Shown: positions 1 through 7,904 of the stretch, piece by piece
Layout of the letters: each line of letters begins with the position of its first letter
Position numbering within the stretch: the first letter of the stretch is position 1
Origin: CAKZSB01 sp964573105
GTDB taxonomy: Bacteria; Pseudomonadota; Gammaproteobacteria; Granulosicoccales; Granulosicoccaceae
Direction: 5' to 3'
Assembly: GCA_964573105.1 (NCBI GenBank)
Contig: CAZNIS010000025.1
Coordinates: 1 to 64,000, forward strand
Length of the DNA: 64,000 bases
Made by a program: the position numbers and the translations under genes
Notes under the pieces: generated by a model
What the model saw: the letters and a program-made list of their open reading frames with translations, nothing else
Database searches by the model: none
What the model was told of the DNA's origin: nothing

Positions 1-2
1 TG

Positions 3-362
3 TATAAGGTAGCCAAGTATCCGATTTACCCTGGCATTCACTCGATGGCGGTTCTGCAGTTTATAGTTAACAAGAAAGTGTGGGATAAGCTCGGCGAGGA
101 AGGGCAGACGGCGCTGGAAGTCTGGTATTCGTCAGCCTATGACGCCATGCGTCGCGAGGCCGATCTGCAGGATCGCCAGATTGCTGCCGCGCAGCAGGCG
201 GGCGACGACATTACCGTCATCGACTGGACGACAGAAGAGCGCGCAAAGTTTCGCGAGATTGCAGTCGGCGCCTGGCACGATTTTGCAGCCAAATCTCCGC
301 TGGCACAGGAGGCACTCGATGCGCACATGAACTACATGCGCAGCATTGGGTTGTTGAAGTAA
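3..362 (+). CDS. TRAP transporter solute-binding protein, C-terminal part (DctP family)
   Basis: The gene enters from the left edge; the frame is open from base 3 and the last 119 residues are visible. The segment has the C-terminal pattern of DctP-type periplasmic binding proteins: a short strand with SMAVLQFIVNK, followed by long amphipathic helices rich in Glu, Gln and Ala (EEGQTALEVW, RREADLQDRQ) that close the second lobe. The protein would capture a small organic anion in the periplasm and deliver it to the permease encoded 104 bp downstream. The substrate cannot be told because the binding-site Arg region lies outside the window. A GC-rich hairpin follows the stop codon. Family assignment rests on this fragment and on the adjacent DctQM gene. 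Confidence 0.85.
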   Translation, partial: YKVAKYPIYPGIHSMAVLQFIVNKKVWDKLGEEGQTALEVWYSSAYDAMRREADLQDRQIAAAQQAGDDITVIDWTTEERAKFREIAVGAWHDFAAKSPLAQEALDAHMNYMRSIGLLK

Positions 363-375
363 CTGGTACCTGTCC

Positions 376-405
376 GATCCGCCGTGCCGTCCGGCGCGGC
401 GGATC
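376..405 (+). promoter_or_regulatory. GC-rich intercistronic hairpin between dctP and dctQM
   Basis: GATCCGCCG (376-384) is perfectly complementary to CGGCGGATC (397-405), with a further short GCC/GGC pairing inside the loop. There is no T-run after it, so it is not a classical terminator. Hairpins in this position commonly protect the upstream binding-protein mRNA or partly terminate, giving more binding protein than permease. That role is inferred from position only. Confidence 0.6.
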
Positions 406-466
406 ATGATGTTGTGTTCCAGCACTTACGGTTGTAGCCAGGTAGCTGCCGTTCCACGGGGGATGG

Positions 467-2518
467 ATGTCCAGTATTTCAGAAGATATCGTCGACGCCG
501 ATAGCGGCGATCGGCCAGTGGCGGGTGCGGGCTTTGGTCGTGCTGTCGATCACGTCAGCCGTTTCGTCGGGCTGTCGGTAGCCAATCTGTATCTGCTAGC
601 AGCCACCTGCACGATGTGGGAGGTTATCGCCCGCTACGTATTTAACGATCCGACCCAGTGGGTATTCGAAGTTGTGATGGTGTTGTGCGCGACAGCGTGG
701 ATGCTGTCCGCTGGATTCGTCACGCTGCAAAAGCGTCACATCGGCATCACCGTGCTGTACCTGATGGCGAACGACAGGGTTCGCTGGTGGCTGGATGTGT
801 TCGCCATGGTGGTTGGTGTTTTCGCGCTGTATATGCTGGTATCCGATACGCTGCTCCGGGCGCTGGAAAGTATCGATCTGACCGAGCGCGGTGGTACCGC
901 CTGGAATTCCCCGCTGCCAATGATTCTGAAGATCGTGCTGGTGGCTGGCCTGTTTATCTATCTGGTGCAGTTGCTGGTTAACCTCGTTCGGCATTTTCGT
1001 TCGCATCTATTGCAGATCACCGTACTGGGTGTGCTGGCACTGATTTGCCTGCGGCTGTTGCTGCAGATTTTTGCGCACTACGGTGGTGCGGATAGCTTTT
1101 GGTACACATGGGATGAAGGGCTGATCGAAAGCTCAAGCGCCCTGATTGATCGCTTTCACGTGGATCGCGACGAAGTCGGCATAGCCACTATTTCGCTCGC
1201 GATCGTCGTCGCTCTGCTGGCACTGATGATGACCGGTATGCCGTTGGGTATCGTCACCCTGATCATATCGGTTGTCTGCGCCCTGCTGTTCTACGGCAAC
1301 ACCGGTATGTATCTGGTGTCGGTCAATGCGATGGACCTGCTGGAGAAGTACCCGCTGGTCGCAGTGCCGTTTTTTGTGCTGATGGCATCGATTCTGGAGC
1401 GCGCCGGTATTGCGCAGGATCTGTTCGATGCGATGTCGATTTTCGCTGGCAATCTGCGTGGTGGCGTGGCGCTGCAAACGACCATTGTGGCGGTTATCCT
1501 GGCTGCGATGTCGGGTGTCATGGGCGGTGAGATCGTGATGCTGGGGCTGGTCGCACTGCCGCAAATGCTGCGCCTGGGCTACGATCGCAAATTGACCATT
1601 GGTCTGATCTGTGCCGCCGGCGCACTGGCAACGCTAATCCCGCCTTCCATTGTGATGATCGTCTACGGCCTTAGCGCCAACGTTGGCATTGGCGATTTAT
1701 TCTCCGCCGGCTTCATACCCGGGCTGATGCTTGCGACGTTCTATGTCACCTTCGTGTTGATTCGTTGCAACCTGAATCCATCACTCGCGCCGACGGCGGC
1801 AGAGATCGCTCTGCGCACCGGAGAGCAAACCAAACTGGGTCGCCACCAGGTACTTGCCGTACTGTTGTGCGTGATGCTGATAGTCTGTGTGATGGGCAGT
1901 ATCTATGCGGGCATCACCTCGGTGACCGAGGCTGCGGCGGTGGGTGTATTTGGTGCCATTGTCGTCGCCGCAGTCAGGCTGCAGTTCAACTATGCACTGT
2001 TGCGTGATTGCCTGGCCAATACGATGGCCGTGGTTGGCACCATTATCTGGCTGATCCTTGGCGCTGTGGCATTCGTTGGTTTGTACAATCTGATCGGTGG
2101 TGCCGACTTTATGCGCGATCTGATCAAGAGCGCCGGGCTCGGACCGCTGGGCACCATTTTCGTGATGATGGCCATCCTGGTGGTACTGGGCACCTTCATG
2201 GAGTGGATTGCGATCATCTTCATCACCGTACCGGTATTCGCCCCGGTGGTCAGAGATCTTGCCCCGGCGCTGGGCATGGCGCCGGAGTGGGCTGCTGTGT
2301 GGTTCGGTGTTCTGTTTGTGATGAATATTCAGATCTACTTTCTAAGCCCACCGTTCGGTCCAGCCTGTTTCTGGCTGAAATCAGTTGCACCGAGAGATGT
2401 CACACTGCAGGAAATTTTCGTCAGTGTGCTGCCGTTTATCGCCTTGCAGATAATCGGTATGTTGCTGGTAATGTTCTTCCCGCAGATAGCGCTGTGGATG
2501 CCGCAGGCACTGAGTTGA
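467..2518 (+). CDS. TRAP transporter fused small and large permease subunits (DctQM)
   Basis: This 683-residue inner-membrane protein joins the DctQ and DctM subunits of a tripartite ATP-independent periplasmic transporter. Residues about 30-170 form the four-helix DctQ part (Trp-rich, with WEVIARYVFNDPTQW). A linker with two extra helices follows (about 185-265), then the DctM part with roughly a dozen helices and glycine-rich hairpins such as AAGALATLIPPSIVMI, typical of the ion-coupled elevator domain. It uses an ion gradient to import the substrate caught by the upstream DctP. ATG occurs at both 463 and 467; only 467 is in this frame, and the ribosome-binding match is weak. Fused DctQM proteins are well known. 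Confidence 0.93.
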   Translation: MSSISEDIVDADSGDRPVAGAGFGRAVDHVSRFVGLSVANLYLLAATCTMWEVIARYVFNDPTQWVFEVVMVLCATAWMLSAGFVTLQKRHIGITVLYLMANDRVRWWLDVFAMVVGVFALYMLVSDTLLRALESIDLTERGGTAWNSPLPMILKIVLVAGLFIYLVQLLVNLVRHFRSHLLQITVLGVLALICLRLLLQIFAHYGGADSFWYTWDEGLIESSSALIDRFHVDRDEVGIATISLAIVVALLALMMTGMPLGIVTLIISVVCALLFYGNTGMYLVSVNAMDLLEKYPLVAVPFFVLMASILERAGIAQDLFDAMSIFAGNLRGGVALQTTIVAVILAAMSGVMGGEIVMLGLVALPQMLRLGYDRKLTIGLICAAGALATLIPPSIVMIVYGLSANVGIGDLFSAGFIPGLMLATFYVTFVLIRCNLNPSLAPTAAEIALRTGEQTKLGRHQVLAVLLCVMLIVCVMGSIYAGITSVTEAAAVGVFGAIVVAAVRLQFNYALLRDCLANTMAVVGTIIWLILGAVAFVGLYNLIGGADFMRDLIKSAGLGPLGTIFVMMAILVVLGTFMEWIAIIFITVPVFAPVVRDLAPALGMAPEWAAVWFGVLFVMNIQIYFLSPPFGPACFWLKSVAPRDVTLQEIFVSVLPFIALQIIGMLLVMFFPQIALWMPQALS

Positions 2519-2530
2519 CGAGATTAAATC

Positions 2531-2677
2531 ATGACTGAAGATTCAGAACAGGAACCGCACGGCCATGATGATCGTGTTCAGAGCAACTACTATGGCCTGG
2601 CACCCGGCATTGCTGGCGTTTTGTTTGGTCTGGCGCTGATTGCCTTTATGTTTGCACTGGCAGACGGATTTGCCTGA
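2531..2677 (+). CDS. Small single-span membrane protein at the end of the TRAP operon
   Basis: A 48-codon reading frame starts with ATG 12 bp after the dctQM stop and ends with TGA at 2675. The product has a polar, acidic and His-containing N-terminus (MTEDSEQEPHGHDD) followed by one hydrophobic segment of about 20 residues (GIAGVLFGLALIAFMFALA). The spacing and same-strand arrangement suggest co-transcription with the transporter. It could be a small accessory or regulatory subunit of the permease. I do not recognise a family, so the function is unknown. The clean charged-head plus membrane-span design argues for a real gene. Confidence 0.6.
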   Translation: MTEDSEQEPHGHDDRVQSNYYGLAPGIAGVLFGLALIAFMFALADGFA

Positions 2678-3148
2678 GCCGCTTCACAGGCTATTAGATT
2701 GAGCCGCGAGTGAGGTCAATTGCTTGCCTGTGGCAGTGATACCACGCCTATTAGTTGATCATCAGCTTGCCGATTTCCCCAGCTGATCGAAATCCCATCA
2801 TGCATGTCCACGCGCTCGGCTTTTAGCGGGCGTGATCATGGCCGGCATACCCGGCACACTGACTATGGTTTCCAGTGCCTGCCCTGGTCCGTTTCTGCGC
2901 TGGATCGCTACCCGAATACAATCTCCCGCCCGCATTTCAACAGGGTAGTGTTCTTCGCTAAAAGTGAGACTTTATTCTCCATGTTTGTCTTACTGGTCGG
3001 CAGTTTGATGTCGCTTTTGAAGCGGTGTTTTCGGCCGGTGCGGAAGAGTTTGTGAGCAATTACCGCATCGCACTATCACACATTGCATGTAAATGCCAAA
3101 GTATGTCAGCATGTTGGACTTTAAGAAAATACAGGGAGTAAGCGCAAA
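2678..3148. other. Intergenic stretch, no supported gene
   Basis: An 83-codon frame at 2804-3055 has an Arg/Ser/His-rich composition unlike the neighbours and no recognisable ribosome-binding site, so I do not call it. A weak inverted repeat (GATCATCAGCT about 2757-2767 against AGCTGATC about 2781-2788) lies in the first part. The last 20 bases hold the AGGGAG ribosome-binding site of the next gene. A promoter for that gene must lie here but no convincing -35/-10 pair is visible. Confidence 0.5.
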
Positions 3149-4447
3149 GTGTCAGGAAAAGATCTAGACGATACTGTCGTCGCAAAAAAGCAGGGTGTCG
3201 ATACCGACTCGCCATCCAACCCGGAGAAAATCAAACCTGATATCGGCACGGTTGCCGATGGTGTTCACATACTTGGCGGTCTGGGCAATGCGCTGACAGT
3301 TGAACTGGGCGGGACGGTACTGCAGATCGATACGGGCAACACCGCCGAGATGGCCGAGAGTATGATCGGCAGGCTTAGAAAAATCACGCACGATCCGGTG
3401 TCAACGATTGCGTTTAGTCACGGTCATCTGGGCTACAACTTTGCGTTGGCGGCCTGGCTGGTGGCGGCTAAAGAGGCGGGGCATAACACACCCAATATCA
3501 TCGCGCAGCAAAATGCGTTGCAACTGATCGATCAGTACATGCAGACCGAGCCACTGATGAAACTGTTGCTGGAACTGCAGATGAACATGCCCACGGCAAT
3601 CCCCATGCTGCCGCTTACACGGCCCAACGCGACGTTCAGCGATGGACAAACGCTCTATGGCAATGACCGTGAAATCCAGTTGATATCAGCACCGTCGGAA
3701 ACCGCCGGTGCTATCGCCGCATGGATTCCCGATGTCGAGGTACTGTACGGTGGCCCGGCATGCATCTCACTGATACCCAATGCGGGTATGCCGCTGTGGC
3801 CAACCGGTGATGTCAGAATCTGGGCCGATACGCTGGATCGCCTGGCGAGATTTAACGCGAAATCACTGGTTCGCAGTTACGGCAAGGTGATTCGCGGGGC
3901 AGACGAAGTCCAAAGCTACTTAACCACTACGGCACGTGCGCTGCGATTTATCCGATCGGCGGTGATTCAAAAACTCAATGAAGGCGTTGATCTGAACACG
4001 GCGCTGAACACGATTGAGTATCCCGTCGATCTCTTTGATCATCCTTATCTTCGATCCACCTATGGCTCTAAAGATGACATCGTGCGCCAGGTCTGGTATT
4101 CGATCACCGGTTGGTGGGATCGCAACCCAAAGAATCTGGTCAGTGTACCGCGTGAAGAAGTGGCGAATGAAATTGCCGGTGCCATTTCCGATCCGCGTGC
4201 CGTGATCGATCATGCAAAGACGCTGTGTGCTGCGGGTAAATTTGAAGTGGCTCTGCATGTGATCGACTTACTGGCGCAGGCAGATCCTCATGCTTGTGAA
4301 CTGGCAGGGGAAGCTCGGGCGTTCAAGGCCAGCATATGTTCGCACCTGGCAAAAGAGTCTGACAACTTCGCGATCAAAAGCCTCTACGAATCTTCATCGA
4401 AAGTGCTGGAGGGAGAATTTCCGGCCAAGGTTACCGGCGTACACTAG
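3149..4447 (+). CDS. Metallo-beta-lactamase-fold protein, alkylsulfatase-like, with degenerate metal site
   Basis: This 432-residue protein starts with GTG, preceded by AGGGAG at 3133-3138. The order of motifs follows the SdsA1/BDS1 alkylsulfatase group: a beta-lactamase-fold core (VLQIDTGNTAEMAESM), the metal loop, a PNAGMPLWP segment corresponding to the family's PNAGNP region, and a C-terminal helical alkylsulfatase dimerisation domain from about residue 285 (YPVDLFDHPYL). The key loop reads SHGHLGYN where active relatives have THxHxDH, so the first two His remain but Asp and His are lost. The position where relatives have PGHG reads RSYG. Two zinc ions are therefore unlikely to be held in the usual way. 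No N-terminal export signal is seen. Function unknown; possibly a non-enzymatic or altered hydrolase. Confidence 0.75.
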   Translation: MSGKDLDDTVVAKKQGVDTDSPSNPEKIKPDIGTVADGVHILGGLGNALTVELGGTVLQIDTGNTAEMAESMIGRLRKITHDPVSTIAFSHGHLGYNFALAAWLVAAKEAGHNTPNIIAQQNALQLIDQYMQTEPLMKLLLELQMNMPTAIPMLPLTRPNATFSDGQTLYGNDREIQLISAPSETAGAIAAWIPDVEVLYGGPACISLIPNAGMPLWPTGDVRIWADTLDRLARFNAKSLVRSYGKVIRGADEVQSYLTTTARALRFIRSAVIQKLNEGVDLNTALNTIEYPVDLFDHPYLRSTYGSKDDIVRQVWYSITGWWDRNPKNLVSVPREEVANEIAGAISDPRAVIDHAKTLCAAGKFEVALHVIDLLAQADPHACELAGEARAFKASICSHLAKESDNFAIKSLYESSSKVLEGEFPAKVTGVH

Positions 4448-4494
4448 CGGTATACGATCGCGCATCCGCACCAAGTGGATGCGCGGTCTGTTTC

Positions 4495-5973
4495 TCATAG
4501 TGAGGCGATGTACCGAATCGCCGGCAGACCCGGCAGAAAAAGGTACTCGCCGCCGCGTGTGTCGACAAATCGCGGCAAGCTACGCAGTCTGATCGGTGTA
4601 CCGCCTGGTACGGGCAGATCAAACCAGCTCATTTTTTCATCATTGGCACCGAGCAGCGGGTCGTTACTACCCGTTACCCGCGGATCCTGCAGGCCAAGAT
4701 TCAGCCAGTCGCACATCACCGCCTCGAACTGTGCTCCCAGATTGCCACTCAAAAAATTGCCCAGCAGTCCACGCTCCTCTTGATCGGGATTGGCGGGGTC
4801 GTAGACTGGGCCATAGGGTATGCCTCGGCGTACCAGGCGGCGCGTGTTGTTGGCAACCCGCTGGACGATGTGCCCACCGCGCGGATTGCAGCGACGCGTG
4901 TGTGCCCCATACGGACAGCCGCTGCCCTGCGGGTAGTCGAAATCAGTGAGCGACACTGGCTGATCGGGAAACGGTGTGTCTGGTGACAGGGCCATCGGCA
5001 CACCATTGCGCCAGCGACCGCACAAGGCCGCTGCCACCAGTTCGCGCAGTACGTCACCATAGCTAAAACCGGTGTCGAGGTAGCGTTCAAACCAGTGATT
5101 CTCGTCTGGACCCTTGTATGCATGCTGTTGCTCGGTCCAGCGCTTTTCGATACCGGGAGGAGCCAGCGCTGCAATCTCGTTGCCGGCTTGCAGTTCGNNN
5201 NNNNNNNCGTCGGCCGCCTGATCGAGGTAGTGTTCAAAACCATCCACGTCCTGTTGCAGTATTCGAAACGCGTTAAAAGTACCATTGTGGCCAAGTTGTA
5301 CCGGATCCGGTACGCGCCAGCGCAACCCTTCATACGCGGTGGGGTAGCCCAGCAGCACAGAGCCGATCGGTGACAGTGGCTGTGCGTCTGGATAGCGGGC
5401 CGGGTCGTGCACGCCCTGAAATCTTGGCTGCGAGATGTTGTCGCGATAGCCGAAGTGCACTGTACTGCCATCAAAGTTCCAGCCATCGCGAGCCGACAAC
5501 ACTTTGAACACGCCGTCGGTAGTGGATTCGACGAGCTGCTGAACCGAGTCCAATTGTGCCGTGTCGTCGGCGTGAATACTGATTATCAGATGCAGTGATT
5601 TGCTGTCTTTGAATGCGTCGTGCCAGTGTTCGGGTGCACTGTTGCCAATATCACCGATCTTGGTGGCACGCGCCGCCATACCGAGGCGGTATTCATCGGG
5701 GAATGAGTTCAGTGAGCCTTCGCTTAAGCGCAGTGCTCGCAAACCCTGAAAGCTGATACCCAGATTGAAGCAATAGTCGGGACGAGTGGACCACGGTGCC
5801 TCGCTGGTGATAGTCGGCACGCCGCTATCGTTGGCATCTACCGTGCGACCCAGCCATTGACGCGCCCTGGTGGCATCGACAATGCTGATCATTAAATATC
5901 GTACGCGAGAGCGCCGATAGCCGCGCAATATGTTGCCCTGTACTTCGGTGGGATCGAATTCCGTCTTCACCAT
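4495..5973 (-). CDS. DyP-type heme peroxidase (interrupted by an assembly gap)
   Basis: This 492-residue cytoplasmic protein (no signal peptide) belongs to the dye-decolorising peroxidase family, which oxidises aromatic compounds with H2O2 using heme. The family's GxxDG loop appears as GYRDNISQP, keeping the catalytic Asp. The proximal heme ligand lies in PYGAHTRRCNPRGG, with His at about residue 358. N-terminal DPTEVQGNILRGY is also typical of the family. The ATG at 5973 overlaps the end of the preceding gene by 7 bp, implying translational coupling in the catalase operon. Ten N at 5198-5207 fall inside the gene; both sides remain in the same frame, so the gap length appears right modulo 3 but about four residues are unknown. 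Confidence 0.92.
   Translation of the reverse strand: MVKTEFDPTEVQGNILRGYRRSRVRYLMISIVDATRARQWLGRTVDANDSGVPTITSEAPWSTRPDYCFNLGISFQGLRALRLSEGSLNSFPDEYRLGMAARATKIGDIGNSAPEHWHDAFKDSKSLHLIISIHADDTAQLDSVQQLVESTTDGVFKVLSARDGWNFDGSTVHFGYRDNISQPRFQGVHDPARYPDAQPLSPIGSVLLGYPTAYEGLRWRVPDPVQLGHNGTFNAFRILQQDVDGFEHYLDQAADXXXXELQAGNEIAALAPPGIEKRWTEQQHAYKGPDENHWFERYLDTGFSYGDVLRELVAAALCGRWRNGVPMALSPDTPFPDQPVSLTDFDYPQGSGCPYGAHTRRCNPRGGHIVQRVANNTRRLVRRGIPYGPVYDPANPDQEERGLLGNFLSGNLGAQFEAVMCDWLNLGLQDPRVTGSNDPLLGANDEKMSWFDLPVPGGTPIRLRSLPRFVDTRGGEYLFLPGLPAIRYIASL
5198..5207. other. Assembly gap (10 N)
   Basis: A run of exactly ten N lies inside the DyP peroxidase gene. This is a scaffolding placeholder, not biology. 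The reading frame continues with family-consistent sequence on both sides. Confidence 0.99.
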
Positions 5974-6662
5974 CCTGTCCCCGTTTTTTCCCTGATCTGC
6001 GCCGCTGAGAAACCGGGATAGGCGCGATAGCCGGTTCCCAGTGATACGTTTGGATTGGCGTTGAGCTGCAGGATCACATCGCGTGGCAGCGATCGCAAAT
6101 CATACTCTGGCGTTCCATCGGCGTTGTGCCCGGTGATCTGTACCACTTCGCCCGCCATGTCTGCCGCCTGGTACATGTCGCGTTCATGCACCCAGTCGAT
6201 AAACGCTTCGACGTTCTTCTCCGACGGGATCACTTGATCGCCATCTTCGATTTGCTCAACGATGGCGTCGAACACACTGCCAATCGTTGCGATGAAGTCG
6301 CGTATGTAGTTGGTGAAGTCACCATCGTAGACAGAAATCATGCATAGATTTCCATCCACAATAATAAAGCGTGCGAAGTGTACGGTGCCGACATTGTCCA
6401 GCCCGGCAAATATCTCGTCTGCATTCTGCGAGACGGCCTGCACGGCTTTGGCGCGGCCGATGGGCGATTTATCCTTGAGTGGCATCACCAGATTCATCAT
6501 GTGCTGTACATTCTGGCTAGGCTGTATCGCCGGCGGTGGACCACCCGGTTTTTTTGCAGTCGGCTGACGCCACGCCCAGTATGGCACCAGGATTTTTTCT
6601 GCAATCCAGTGAAACAGTTTGGTATCGGCGAGCCGTGCCAGCAAACTTTTTTGTTCAGCCAT
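5967..6662 (-). CDS. Uncharacterised protein between catalase and DyP peroxidase
   Basis: A 231-residue soluble protein. The start chosen is the ATG at 6662, whose first base is also the last base of the catalase stop codon (TGATG); a longer open frame upstream only runs through the catalase gene. Its 3' end overlaps the DyP start by 7 bp. The central part (HFARFIIVDGNLCMISVYDGD, then FTNYIRDFI) has the look of the ferredoxin-like half-domains seen in DyP and chlorite-dismutase relatives, where an HFAR/LFxSxYDG pattern recurs. No heme ligand can be assigned. Its place between two H2O2-consuming heme enzymes suggests a partner or accessory of that system; this is inference. Confidence 0.75.
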   Translation of the reverse strand: MAEQKSLLARLADTKLFHWIAEKILVPYWAWRQPTAKKPGGPPPAIQPSQNVQHMMNLVMPLKDKSPIGRAKAVQAVSQNADEIFAGLDNVGTVHFARFIIVDGNLCMISVYDGDFTNYIRDFIATIGSVFDAIVEQIEDGDQVIPSEKNVEAFIDWVHERDMYQAADMAGEVVQITGHNADGTPEYDLRSLPRDVILQLNANPNVSLGTGYRAYPGFSAAQIREKTGTGW

Positions 6663-7690
6663 CACGAGGCCTCGTTGTGAAAGGGGCAGGCCGTGGCGCC
6701 ACGCATGTTCTGTGACTCCTGGTAGGCGCCGCGTCGAGCGTGCAGGATCGGATCGCTGGACACTTCGATACCCGGTGTGAGACGACAGGGATTGAAGCCG
6801 AGTTTTTCGCAGTCGGCCTGCTGATCCTGCGCTACATGCGTCAGGTAAAGCGTGCCCATCACCACTTTTACACGTTGAGTGGGCCACGGTTCAGTCGGAT
6901 CATCCAGTGCGTCGCCGACATCGCCGATGGTCATGCGCAAAATAAAACGCGCCGGCCAGCGCGCCAGTCGTTCGCGCATTTCCTGATGCAAATATTGGTT
7001 GACCGGCGTTGCGTTTGGATCGATATTGCGTACGCCTGAAACCGGTTGCCAGGTAAAACGAACATAGCGACGCAGGCCATTTTCATCGATGACGACAAAC
7101 GTGTGCACCGCGTGGTAGCTTGCACGCGCATAGCTGACTGGCGCACCAATTGAGGCGGCTTGCAGTATGCCGCGCTGCGCGAATTGGTGGCGCTGAGCAT
7201 AGTGCATCAAACCCGGTGCGCCGCTCTTGCCATCGCCCGGTGGCGGATCGGGCAGTGGCACGCGAAAGCTCAGCATGTCGACCAATTTTTGCCACCAGCT
7301 TGCAGCCTGCACGGTCTGCGGTTGTGCACTGTGGGTTAGCTCGAGGAATTCGTCAGTGCTGCGAGTGAAAAATTCACCCAGTGTCATGGCGATCAGGTCG
7401 GTGTCGGATCCATCGGGTAAGTGAAAACGGGTTGCCATGCCGCGCACGTCTGATGCGCTATCGCGCTCGACCGGGCTGCCGGTGCCGTTGGAGAATCGAA
7501 CCGTCGCTGGAATTTCATCGCCCTGAAAATGACGAGCCGTGGTGTAGTTGCGCGCCACCGGTGATGCGATGAAGTAACCTTTGACGCCAATGCCAATGGT
7601 ATGTACCGGGCGGGTATCCGGCTTGTGATCCGGATAATCCGAAATAATGGCATCGACCAGTCTGCGCGCCAGTGGAGTGTCGTCGACCAT
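6662..7690 (-). CDS. Catalase-family heme protein (small, SrpA/catalase-related type)
   Basis: A 342-residue protein when started at ATG 7690, which has AAAGGA a few bases upstream; an in-frame ATG-less extension to 7735 is possible but less likely. Catalase-core signs are VRFSNGTGSPVERD followed by DVRGMATRF, and the proximal heme Tyr in ARRGAYQES near the C-terminus. The distal-side motif reads VHTIGIGVKGYF, keeping the His expected in HAKG-type sequences. The protein is much shorter than classical catalases (about 480-750) and resembles catalase-related peroxidases, so peroxidase activity or catalase activity are both possible. First gene of a three-gene coupled operon with the 231-residue protein and DyP peroxidase. 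No signal peptide. Confidence 0.88.
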   Translation of the reverse strand: MVDDTPLARRLVDAIISDYPDHKPDTRPVHTIGIGVKGYFIASPVARNYTTARHFQGDEIPATVRFSNGTGSPVERDSASDVRGMATRFHLPDGSDTDLIAMTLGEFFTRSTDEFLELTHSAQPQTVQAASWWQKLVDMLSFRVPLPDPPPGDGKSGAPGLMHYAQRHQFAQRGILQAASIGAPVSYARASYHAVHTFVVIDENGLRRYVRFTWQPVSGVRNIDPNATPVNQYLHQEMRERLARWPARFILRMTIGDVGDALDDPTEPWPTQRVKVVMGTLYLTHVAQDQQADCEKLGFNPCRLTPGIEVSSDPILHARRGAYQESQNMRGATACPFHNEAS

Positions 7691-7754
7691 ATGTCGTCCT
7701 TTTGTTTCTGCCAAACAGTAGTCCTTCGTGGGCAAACCCCTAATTGCATGCTAC

Positions 7755-7850
7755 ACACGTGTAACGGGTTTTAAGCCGCGTGCAAACGAATGGTTGTTAC
7801 CACTCGTGTTTAGTCAGGACCTGTCTTGTTAGTGATCAATATCCATCACT
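7755..7850. promoter_or_regulatory. Candidate operator elements upstream of the peroxidase operon
   Basis: The 214-bp space upstream of the catalase start contains an 8-bp palindrome ACACGTGT (7755-7762) and an inverted repeat AGTGAT (7831-7836) / ATCACT (7845-7850) with an 8-bp spacer. Either could bind a regulator of the minus-strand operon. I cannot match them to a known factor, and short palindromes occur by chance. Confidence 0.3.
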
Positions 7851-7904
7851 TACTCGCCAGTTCATTCTAGCGGGCATATAACCACTCTGGATACCTGCTT
7901 TTTG

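Noticed and set aside
2804..3055. 83-codon frame between the TRAP operon and the alkylsulfatase-like gene
   Set aside because: Composition unlike neighbours and no ribosome-binding site.
5967..6887. Longer version of the 231-residue protein beginning at 6887
   Set aside because: The extra 75 residues run through the catalase gene in another frame and look random; the TGATG overlap start is natural.
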